Positions 1 through 5,348 of a stretch of DNA of 6,021 nucleotides are shown piece by piece. The first letter of the stretch is position 1. Each line of letters begins with the position of its first letter. The translations under genes were made by a program, and so were the position numbers. Source of the stretch: Candidatus Aminicenantota bacterium (lineage in GTDB: Bacteria > Acidobacteriota > Aminicenantia > UBA2199); NCBI GenBank assembly GCA_026393775.1, contig JAPKZM010000066.1, forward strand, positions 1-6,021. Direction: 5' to 3'. The notes beneath the pieces are model-generated. The model saw only the letters and a program-made list of their open reading frames with translations, searched no databases and was not told the origin of the DNA.

Positions 1-521
1 GCGGCCAGGGTTTTCAAAACCTCGAGCTGCTTCAACTCCGTGGCGCTGTCCAGGCCGTAGCCGCTTTTGGCTTCCAGGGTGGTGGTGCCGCTGAGCAGAA
101 TCAGGTCGAGCCGTTTTTGACAAACCGTGACCAGGTCCTGCCGGCTGATGGCCCTGGTTTTGCGCACCGTGCCCTTGATGCCGCCGCCGCGGCTGGCGAT
201 CTCCTGGTAGCTGGCCCCCCTCAGCTTCAAGCCAAATTCGTCCTGGCGCGTTCCGGCGAAGGGGAGATGGGTGTGCGGATCGACCAGCCCGGGCAAGCCC
301 ACGAACCTTTGGGCGTCGATTTCAATGCCGCCGGCTTGGAGCCGGCATTGGGAGAGCAATTCCCTGGGGGAACCGATGAAGCGGATCGTTCCTTCCCGCG
401 CCGCGATGCACGTATTTTCAAGCACACGCAGGCGATCGCTTTCATTGCCGCGCACCAAGCGGTCGGAGCCCGGGTTGACCAGCTGAGTGATATTTTTTAC
501 GACGCAATCGACAGGGATCAT
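1..521 (-). CDS. hutI: Imidazolonepropionase, N-terminal part (runs off the left edge)
   Basis: HutI hydrolyses 4-imidazolone-5-propanoate to N-formimino-L-glutamate, the third step of cytoplasmic histidine degradation. About 173 residues are visible of a family usually near 400, so the C-terminal half lies outside the window. The N-terminus MIPVDCVVKNITQLVNPG resembles the small beta domain that opens these amidohydrolases. The metal-binding HxH motif of the amidohydrolase barrel is at His83 and His85 (GLVDPHTHLPFAGTR). Family blocks follow: LRGASYQEIASRGGGI (about 100-115), TVRKTR (118-123) and GTTTLEAKSGYGLD (145-158). I chose the ATG at 519-521 because the peptide begins where family members begin and no ATG, GTG or TTG lies in frame just upstream. 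The ribosome binding site is mediocre: AGGA only 3 nt before the start, with GGGG further up. Other hut genes are not visible. The later metal and catalytic residues cannot be checked. Confidence 0.93.
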   Translation of the reverse strand, partial: MIPVDCVVKNITQLVNPGSDRLVRGNESDRLRVLENTCIAAREGTIRFIGSPRELLSQCRLQAGGIEIDAQRFVGLPGLVDPHTHLPFAGTRQDEFGLKLRGASYQEIASRGGGIKGTVRKTRAISRQDLVTVCQKRLDLILLSGTTTLEAKSGYGLDSATELKQLEVLKTLA

Positions 522-562
522 GATTCCTGCCCCAGAGCGAACTCTCCTGTTCTCATGGAATT

Positions 563-591
563 ATTTTATGGGAAAAGCATGCGAATTTCAA
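563..591 (-). promoter_or_regulatory. Predicted sigma70-type promoter for hutI
   Basis: On the minus strand a -35 box TTGAAA (586-591, 5 of 6 to consensus) is followed after exactly 17 nt by a -10 box TAAAAT (563-568, 5 of 6). The predicted transcript start near 556 leaves a leader of about 35 nt before the hutI ATG. The promoter lies between the left copy of the ftsZ 3' repeat and hutI. hutI can therefore be expressed independently of the division operon. This is a prediction from pattern only. Confidence 0.55.
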
Positions 592-602
592 TCCCTGAAA
601 GT

Positions 603-618
603 GGAATAAGGATATTCC
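603..618 (-). other. Small perfect hairpin at the outer edge of the left repeat
   Basis: GGAATA (603-608) and TATTCC (613-618) form a 6-bp perfect inverted repeat with a 4-nt loop. An overlapping alternative is AAGGA (608-612) with TCCTT (616-620). The boundary of the ftsZ-like direct repeat (612) falls at the loop/stem junction. There is no T tract on either side, so it is not a convincing intrinsic terminator. The stem is short and AT-rich and may be chance. Confidence 0.3.
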
Positions 619-684
619 TTTTCGCCGGCAAAAATTACTTTTTCCTGATCGGGTTCAACCTCTGGAATGTCGGCACGTCGAGGG
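612..684. repeat. Left direct-repeat copy of the ftsZ 3' end
   Basis: This segment aligns without gaps to 2078-2150 at a constant offset of 1466 nt: 73 positions with 7 mismatches (615, 625, 630, 634, 638, 653, 683). The run 654-682 is an exact 29-bp match to 2120-2148. Read on the minus strand it encodes LDVPTFQRLNPIRKK and a stop, identical to the C-terminus of FtsZ, followed by about 23 nt matching the ftsZ downstream flank. Similarity stops at 684; on the ATPase side of that point the sequence is unrelated to ftsZ. Confidence 0.93.
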
Positions 685-754
685 ACATTGACATATAGTG
701 CAAATCGGAAAAGATTGGCATTTCAATAATTTCCCGATGCTTCAATCCAGTCAT
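635..754 (-). pseudogene. ftsZ 3'-end remnant within a 39-codon open frame
   Basis: The left repeat copy keeps the ftsZ reading frame and stop (TAA at 635-637). Upstream the frame stays open through ATG codons at 688, 694 and 754. The shortest versions read MSLDVPTFQRLNPIRKK and MSMSLDVPTFQRLNPIRKK. The longest, from 754, is 39 residues and begins MTGLKHREIIEMPIFSDLHY, a stretch I do not recognise. In FtsZ this C-terminal peptide binds FtsA and other membrane tethers. No good ribosome binding site precedes any of the ATGs; the best is GGGG 9 nt before 754. A possible -10 (TATAAA, 794-799) lacks a clear -35. I read it as a broken ftsZ end left by an insertion. A translated micropeptide cannot be excluded. 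Confidence 0.6.
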
Positions 755-801
755 GCAAGCGAACCCCGCAGTTCAGCCTAAAATGAATGCTATTTTATAA
801 C

Positions 802-829
802 TTGACATTAGAAATAACCATGATAGAAT
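802..829 (+). promoter_or_regulatory. Near-consensus extended -10 promoter for the ATPase, predicted leaderless
   Basis: TTGACA (802-807, perfect -35) is followed after 16 nt by TAGAAT (824-829, 5 of 6), with a TG dinucleotide at 821-822 giving an extended -10 element. The expected start point, about 7 nt after the -10, falls on or next to A836, the first base of the ATPase start codon. The stretch before the ATG contains no Shine-Dalgarno sequence. Together this predicts a leaderless mRNA. It is the strongest promoter-like sequence I see in the window. Confidence 0.65.
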
Positions 830-835
830 TAAAAC

Positions 836-1996
836 ATGATTAACAGATGGCTTGAATTATCCCGAAAAAAATCGCTTTTACTGGTCGGCCCACGGCGGGC
901 GGGAAAAACCACCTTGTTGAAGACCCGATTTCCCGACTTCCGTTATGCCACGCTCGACGATTATGACTTGTTGAACTGGGCCAACAAAGACCCGAAAGGG
1001 TTCATCGAAAGTTTGGGGGGAAATGCCATCATCGATGAAATTCAGCGCTGCCCGCGTCTGACCGTGGCGGTCAAGTACGCCATCGACAACCAGGGAGCCA
1101 AGTTCCTGCTTAGTGGTTCAAGCACGCTGGGCCTGCTCGACGCGGCTGCCGACTCCATGGCCGGACGAATCCACATTCAATCTTTGCCCACTCTCTGCTG
1201 GGGTGAGGAGGATGGGGAAGCCGATCATGCTTTGTTCAGCGAACATCTGCAAACGCCGCGACTACAGGTCGCCCGCAGAAAAACCGCGACGGCCATGAAA
1301 TACGGCCAATTCCCCGAAATAGCGTCTTGCGAAAAAGAAGCCGACAAACTCGAACTCCTCGAAAACTATAAAAACACCTATTTCATCCGTGATCTGCTGC
1401 AGCTGGGCAACATCGAACATGGGGCCGGTTTGCTGGCCATATTCCACCACCTGGTTCGCTCGCTCGGTTCTTTGGTCGAGGTTTCCAGCTTGGCCCGGGA
1501 ATCCGGCCTGAGCTACCCCAGCGCCAGAAAATATTTGAATATATTGACCCAGACGCAGCTCACTTTCCCTTTGTACGGCTACCAGTACGGCCCGGCCAAG
1601 CGCTTCATTAAGGCAGCCAAAATCTATTTCAGCGATACCGGCATTATCACCGCCATGAACCAGCAGGTGAGCATTGGCCAGCAGGTGGAAAACTTCGTCA
1701 TTGCCGAGCTGGAAAAGCGCCGCAAACTCGGAACCATTAAGGCTGATCAGCTATATTATTACCGAAACTCCGGCGGCAGGGAGATCGACTGTATTTTTGA
1801 AGCCGGGGATATTGTCCATGCCATCGAAATCAAATCCAGCGAAACGTTCGACAAAAGGGATATAAGCCATTTGCGGGAGTTTGTCAGCCATGCACCAGAG
1901 AGAACAAAGGGTTTTCTATTTTATCTCGGAACAGAATATCTGGAAATGAATGGGATTAAGGTTATTCCCATCGCCGGCCTGTTTGGGGGTGTTTGA
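836..1996 (+). CDS. AAA_14/DUF4143-type ATPase with nuclease-like C-terminal motif
   Basis: The 386-residue protein belongs to the widespread ATP-binding DUF4143 family, whose cellular role is not established. The AAA_14-type ATPase domain has Walker A GPRRAGKTT (18-26), Walker B AIIDEIQ (64-70, Asp67 and Glu68) and a sensor-like LLSGSS (91-96). A middle region around 205-250 looks like a winged helix (LVEVSSLARESGLSYPSARK). The C-terminal part carries GREID (314-318), 12 residues, then EIKSS (331-335), a D...ExK arrangement like PD-(D/E)XK nucleases. Length and N-terminus fit the family, supporting the ATG at 836 despite the lack of a ribosome binding site. There is no signal peptide or membrane segment. 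The gene stands alone, opposite in direction to everything around it and convergent with ftsZ, and is bracketed by two copies of the ftsZ 3' end, suggesting acquisition as a single-gene cassette. No partner antitoxin, transposase or integrase is visible. Confidence 0.9.
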   Translation: MINRWLELSRKKSLLLVGPRRAGKTTLLKTRFPDFRYATLDDYDLLNWANKDPKGFIESLGGNAIIDEIQRCPRLTVAVKYAIDNQGAKFLLSGSSTLGLLDAAADSMAGRIHIQSLPTLCWGEEDGEADHALFSEHLQTPRLQVARRKTATAMKYGQFPEIASCEKEADKLELLENYKNTYFIRDLLQLGNIEHGAGLLAIFHHLVRSLGSLVEVSSLARESGLSYPSARKYLNILTQTQLTFPLYGYQYGPAKRFIKAAKIYFSDTGIITAMNQQVSIGQQVENFVIAELEKRRKLGTIKADQLYYYRNSGGREIDCIFEAGDIVHAIEIKSSETFDKRDISHLREFVSHAPERTKGFLFYLGTEYLEMNGIKVIPIAGLFGGV

Positions 1997-2012
1997 TTGC
2001 CTCAGCTCTAGT

Positions 2013-2046
2013 GGGGCAGGAAGGATGGAAAGTGGGAAGGAAGGGG
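2013..2046 (+). other. G-rich purine tract in the convergent ATPase/ftsZ spacer
   Basis: The 104-nt spacer 1997-2100 separates the convergent ATPase and ftsZ stops. This part is almost entirely A and G, with only C2017, T2025 and T2032 breaking it, and holds several GG, GGG and GGGG runs spaced 2-7 nt. It could fold into a two-layer G-quadruplex in the ATPase transcript. No classic hairpin plus T-run terminator is present in the spacer for either gene. Any role in ending transcription is conjecture. Confidence 0.35.
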
Positions 2047-2077
2047 TAGCACAAATTATCCACCCTTACCACCAGTA

Positions 2078-2150
2078 ATACTCCTTTTCGTCGGCGAAAT
2101 TTATTTTTTCCTGATCGGATTCAACCTCTGGAATGTCGGCACGTCGAGAG
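2078..2150. repeat. Right direct-repeat copy: the 3' end of intact ftsZ
   Basis: This is the partner of 612-684. It covers the last 15 codons and stop of ftsZ (2101-2148), two further bases (2149-2150) and 23 nt of downstream flank (2078-2100). The downstream flank can form a small hairpin on the minus strand, stem TTTCG/CGAAA with loop CCGA (2086-2099). The left copy keeps an equivalent hairpin (620-633), with one C-G pair changed to U-G. Confidence 0.93.
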
Positions 2151-3318
2151 GATCGTCGAAATTTTCCGGGCCATGGGTCATGTTGGGCATGGTGCCTTCG
2201 TTGACGTACTTGCCCACGTCCACGCTGCTGCCCGGGCGGCTTTGAATGAGAAAAGGCTGGGCCGGGGTTGGCTGGCGGTAGGAAGGCTCCGGGGAGATGA
2301 AACTGGCCGGCGGGGTCTTGCCGCGCGCCTGCGTCTCGCTCCTGGCCTCCTTGAAGCCGGTGGCGATCACGGTGATGCGCAGGGTATCGCCGACGTTTTC
2401 GTCTTCGATCACCCCGAACTTGATGGTCGCGTCCGCATCGGCGTTGCGGGTGATCAGATCGGATATCTTTTCGATTTCAGCCAGGGTCAGGGTCGAGGAG
2501 GCGGTGATGTTGAACAGAATGCCGGTGGCGCCGTTGATGGCCAGGTTGTCCAGGAGCGGGGAATTCAGGGCCCGCTTGGTGGCTTCTTCGGCCCGGTTCT
2601 CGCCCTTGGCTTCGCCGGTGCCCATCAGGGTGATGCCCCTGCCGACCATGGTGGCCTTGACATCCGCGAAATCGACATTCTGGGCTCCGGTGCTGTTGAT
2701 GATATCGGAAATTCCGCGCACGGCCTGCAGCAGAACCTCGTCGGCTTTTTTATAGGCGTTCTTGTAGGTGATATTGGGATCGCCCAATTCCAGCAGCTTT
2801 TGATTGGGGATGATGATGATGGCATCGACGTTCTCGCGCAGCTTGCGGATCCCATCCTCGGCCACGCGCATCCTTTTTTCCTTTTCGAAGAGGAAGGGCT
2901 TGCTGACCACGGCCACGGTCAGGATGCCCATGGAGGAAGCATGATTGGCGATGACATGCGATGCCCCGGTACCTGTCCCGCCGCCCATGCCGGCGGTGAC
3001 AAAGACCATGTGGGCGCCCTCCAGCACCTCGATGATGGATCCGGTATCGTCCAGCGCCGCCTGCTCGCCGATGTCGGGATTCGATCCCGCCCCGAGCCCC
3101 TTGGTGATCTTGTCGCCGATCTGCAGTTTCAAGGCAGGAGACTGGATGGTCGACAAAACCTGCATGTCGGTATTGACGGCGATGAACTCGACACCCTTCA
3201 GGTCTTCCTCGATCATGCGGTTGATGGCATTGCCCCCGGCGCCGCCCACGCCGATGACCTTCAGCACGGCCCCCCGTTTTTTTTCGCGGCCATAAAGAAT
3301 TTTAATGTCATCGTCCAT
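2101..3318 (-). CDS. ftsZ: Cell division protein FtsZ (tubulin-like GTPase)
   Basis: FtsZ polymerises with GTP into the cytoplasmic ring that sets the division site and recruits the divisome. The 405-residue length is typical. The nucleotide-binding start VIGVGGAGGNAINRM spans 21-35, and the tubulin signature GGGTGTGA is at 112-119. The T7 synergy loop NVDFADVKATM begins at 214, with Asp216 and Asp219 in place to complete the GTPase site of the neighbouring subunit. A Pro/Ser/Gln-rich variable linker runs from about 325 to 388. It leads to the conserved C-terminal peptide LDVPTFQRLNPIRKK (391-405), which binds FtsA and ends in a basic tail. The start is fixed by AGGAGG 5 nt before the ATG. 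The gene is last in the visible operon, 9 nt after ftsA. Its 3' end is duplicated beyond the ATPase gene, but the reading frame here is intact. Confidence 0.98.
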   Translation of the reverse strand: MDDDIKILYGREKKRGAVLKVIGVGGAGGNAINRMIEEDLKGVEFIAVNTDMQVLSTIQSPALKLQIGDKITKGLGAGSNPDIGEQAALDDTGSIIEVLEGAHMVFVTAGMGGGTGTGASHVIANHASSMGILTVAVVSKPFLFEKEKRMRVAEDGIRKLRENVDAIIIIPNQKLLELGDPNITYKNAYKKADEVLLQAVRGISDIINSTGAQNVDFADVKATMVGRGITLMGTGEAKGENRAEEATKRALNSPLLDNLAINGATGILFNITASSTLTLAEIEKISDLITRNADADATIKFGVIEDENVGDTLRITVIATGFKEARSETQARGKTPPASFISPEPSYRQPTPAQPFLIQSRPGSSVDVGKYVNEGTMPNMTHGPENFDDPLDVPTFQRLNPIRKK

Positions 3319-3323
3319 ATACG

Positions 3324-3329
3324 CCTCCT
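3324..3329 (-). promoter_or_regulatory. Consensus ribosome binding site of ftsZ
   Basis: A perfect AGGAGG on the minus strand sits 5 nt before the ftsZ ATG and overlaps the TAG stop of ftsA (3328-3330), reading TAGGAGG. Ribosomes finishing ftsA are placed on the ftsZ start, and the strong site fits the high FtsZ output usual relative to FtsA. Confidence 0.88.
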
Positions 3330-4548
3330 ACACTCCAAAATAATTTTTGATTTTCTGGGTAAAATTGATCGGTTTATTGCGAAGGATTCCCTTGTCTTTC
3401 ATGTCGTTGAAACCGTACTTGATCAAGCCTACCGCCGTGGCGAACTCCGGAGTGTTGACTTTGTCGATCAGGCCGCCGATGCCATACGGAGAGCCGATGC
3501 GCACCGGGATGGAAAAAATCCCGTCGGCGACGTCCAGGATGCCGTCCAACAAGGCCGTGCCGCCGCTGATCACCACGCCGGCATTGATCGAATTCTGCAA
3601 GCCTTCCTTTTCGATCTCCATCTTGACCATTTCAAAAATCTCAAACGCCCGCGGTTTCAGGATATTCATCAAGAGCGAAGTTGAGATCTGGCGCGGCTTT
3701 TTGCCGCTGACCGACGGAACTTCGAAGGTTTCATCCTTCAGGTTGGGGTCCAGGGCACAGCCATAGCGGCGCTTGATCTTTTCGGCGCGGTCAATGGCGG
3801 TGCGGATGCCGATCGACAGGTCGTTGGTGAAATTGTCCCCGCCGTAGGGGATCGTCCCCGAGAAACTGATGGCCCCCTTTTCAAAAACGGCGATATCGGT
3901 CGTGCCGCCGCCGATATCGATGGAGAGGACCCCAAGCTCCTTTTCATCCGGGGTCAGGACCGCCTCGGCGGAAGCGATGTGTGAAAGCACCATGCCCAGG
4001 ACATTGATCTTCGCCTTTTTCAAGCACAGCAGCAGATTTTTGGTGGCCGTAATCGACCCGGTTATGATGTGGATATAGACATCCAGGTTCGTGCCGACCA
4101 TGCCCACCGGATTCTTGATCCCGTCCTGGGCGTCGACGATGTACTCCTGGGGAAGAACATGCAGTACGGAGCGGTCGCCCGGGAGCATGATGGCGCTGGC
4201 GTGGGTGATGGCCCGGTCCACGTCCTCGCGCGAGATTTCCTTGCTGCGCCCGGTGATATTGATGCTGCCCTTGGCGTTGATGCTCTGGATGTGCTTGCCG
4301 GAAATGTTGACGTATGCCGATTCGACCATCACCCCGGCCGTCAATTCCGCGTCCTTGATCGATCGCTTGATGTCCTCGACCGTCTCTTCCATATTGACGA
4401 TGGCCCCCTTGCGCAGGCCCTTGGATTCGGCAATCCCGTAACCGATGATTTCCACGTCTTCTTTCTTCCCGTCCGATTTGATCTGGGCGATCAACGTGCA
4501 AATCTTCTTGGTGCCGATATCGATACCGACCAGATAATTGTTCTTCAT
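3328..4548 (-). CDS. ftsA: Cell division protein FtsA (actin-like FtsZ membrane anchor)
   Basis: FtsA is an actin-fold ATPase that tethers FtsZ filaments to the inner face of the membrane and helps activate septal synthesis. The protein has 406 residues. Phosphate-1 loop GIDIGTKK (8-15) opens the fold. The FtsA-specific 1C (SHS2) subdomain occupies roughly 84-160. Phosphate-2 loop DIGGGTTDIA is at 211-220, and the adenosine motif VISGGTALLDGI at 326-337. The extreme C-terminus NFTQKIKNYFGV (395-406) suits the amphipathic membrane-targeting helix of the family. The start is supported by AGGGGG about 4 nt before the ATG. That ATG overlaps the ftsQ stop as ATGA, suggesting translational coupling. 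The next gene is ftsZ, the usual partner. Confidence 0.97.
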   Translation of the reverse strand: MKNNYLVGIDIGTKKICTLIAQIKSDGKKEDVEIIGYGIAESKGLRKGAIVNMEETVEDIKRSIKDAELTAGVMVESAYVNISGKHIQSINAKGSINITGRSKEISREDVDRAITHASAIMLPGDRSVLHVLPQEYIVDAQDGIKNPVGMVGTNLDVYIHIITGSITATKNLLLCLKKAKINVLGMVLSHIASAEAVLTPDEKELGVLSIDIGGGTTDIAVFEKGAISFSGTIPYGGDNFTNDLSIGIRTAIDRAEKIKRRYGCALDPNLKDETFEVPSVSGKKPRQISTSLLMNILKPRAFEIFEMVKMEIEKEGLQNSINAGVVISGGTALLDGILDVADGIFSIPVRIGSPYGIGGLIDKVNTPEFATAVGLIKYGFNDMKDKGILRNKPINFTQKIKNYFGV

Positions 4549-5348
4549 AACTCCCCCTGTGGCTCATCGTTAAAGCCGAGATAGATCCGCCCGGCGATGC
4601 GCAGATCAACCGTGCGGATCAGCGAGCCATCCGCAGCCAGATGCGGCTTGATTTTGTAGTAGCGGTTTATTTTCCTTGAAAAATCGGTTGCGCCCGGATA
4701 AAAGATTTCGCAGCCACTCCGCAATTTCAACTCGATGCCATAGGGCTCATGAAAGGCGACATATTCGATTTGATCGCGCAGGAGCAGCAATTCCTGCGCC
4801 GCCATGGCGATTTGCGCCGGAACCGGCCCATCGCCAGCACGGATGGGAATGAGCCCTGCCGGCATGGCCCTGCGCTCGCCCAAAACCAGGCCGCTGGCGT
4901 CCAGGAGTTGAAAGACGCCGTTCCGGGCTAAATAAAAGAGCGGCTGGCGCAGCGTGAAGCCGATTTCGACGGTATCGGGCAACACGCGGCTGATGGCCGC
5001 GTCTTCGATTTCCGGCAACCGCAGCAGCTGGGCGCGCAGTTCTTTCAGGTCCAGGGCCAGGATATTCCCGCTGCAGCGCTTCAGGATCTCCTGGACCCTT
5101 TCACCTTCAAAAACCGGCTGCTGACGCAAGCGGAAGGAATGAACCTGCAGCATATCCCACTCCAGCAGCAGGACGGACGCTTTATATACGATGAAACCGA
5201 CCAGCAATGTGACTGACAGCAGCAGCAAAACATGTGCTGTCCGTATTTGGATCGAACGGATTTTTTTTTCGCGCGTCAGCGTCAGATTGTTGCTCTTGCG
5301 GAAAAACTCGGCTTCGAACTTCAACGAGTGGCTGCGCATATCGTTCAT
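4545..5348 (-). CDS. ftsQ: Cell division protein FtsQ/DivIB
   Basis: FtsQ is a bitopic membrane protein of the divisome that connects the cytoplasmic ring to the FtsB/FtsL and septal synthase complex through its outer domain. The 267 residues comprise a basic cytoplasmic tail (1-37, with RKSNN and REKKIR), one membrane segment at about 38-62 (HVLLLLSVTLLVGFIVY) and an extracytoplasmic domain. The POTRA-type region spans about 66-135, containing LKELRAQLLRLPEIEDAAIS followed by RVLPDTVEIGF. The FtsQ C-terminal region ends with IRTVDLRIAGRIYLGF (244-259). The open frame extends further upstream through murC, but that part is a shadow. I place the start at the ATG at 5346-5348, where ATGA overlaps the murC stop and GGAGG lies 10 nt upstream. 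A second ATG at 5337-5339 is a less likely alternative. The sequence is divergent, but position and layout make the call firm. Confidence 0.93.
   Translation of the reverse strand: MNDMRSHSLKFEAEFFRKSNNLTLTREKKIRSIQIRTAHVLLLLSVTLLVGFIVYKASVLLLEWDMLQVHSFRLRQQPVFEGERVQEILKRCSGNILALDLKELRAQLLRLPEIEDAAISRVLPDTVEIGFTLRQPLFYLARNGVFQLLDASGLVLGERRAMPAGLIPIRAGDGPVPAQIAMAAQELLLLRDQIEYVAFHEPYGIELKLRSGCEIFYPGATDFSRKINRYYKIKPHLAADGSLIRTVDLRIAGRIYLGFNDEPQGEL

Larger units (their letters stand above)
612..2150. mobile_element. Candidate single-gene insertion bracketed by ftsZ-end repeats
   Basis: The ATPase gene with its own promoter lies between direct repeats 612-684 and 2078-2150. One repeat unit measures 1466 bp: the ATPase, its flanks and one repeat copy. 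A crossover between the copies would excise the unit and leave a complete ftsZ end next to hutI, so the likely earlier arrangement is ftsZ followed directly by hutI. No recombinase gene, terminal inverted repeats or short target duplication is seen, so this is not a standard insertion sequence. Homologous integration of a circle from a relative, or an integrase acting from elsewhere, would both fit. So would an old local duplication followed by decay. Confidence 0.45.

Noticed and set aside
117..698. 193-codon plus-strand open frame
   Set aside because: It lies opposite hutI, whose conserved motifs are clear on the minus strand, and then runs into the ftsZ-like repeat. It has no family features.
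688..716. TTGACA at 688-693 as a second plus-strand promoter
   Set aside because: No acceptable -10 box lies 16-18 nt downstream; the 802-829 promoter is far better.
1998..2016. GCCTC/GGGGC stem after the ATPase stop as a terminator
   Set aside because: The stem includes a G-T pair, the loop is long and no T run follows.
524..2021. Imperfect inverted match between TTCCTGCCCC near hutI (524-533) and GGGGCAGGAA (2013-2022)
   Set aside because: An inverted match of 10-11 bp is expected by chance several times in a 6-kb window, and it does not coincide with the direct-repeat ends.
2173..3684. 503-codon plus-strand open frame opposite ftsZ and ftsA
   Set aside because: It is the antisense shadow of two firmly identified genes in GC-rich codons, crosses their junction, and its His/Gly/Asp-rich translation resembles no known family.
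3944..4609. 221-codon minus-strand open frame overlapping ftsA
   Set aside because: Out-of-frame shadow of ftsA, rich in Gly, Arg and His with no recognisable motifs.
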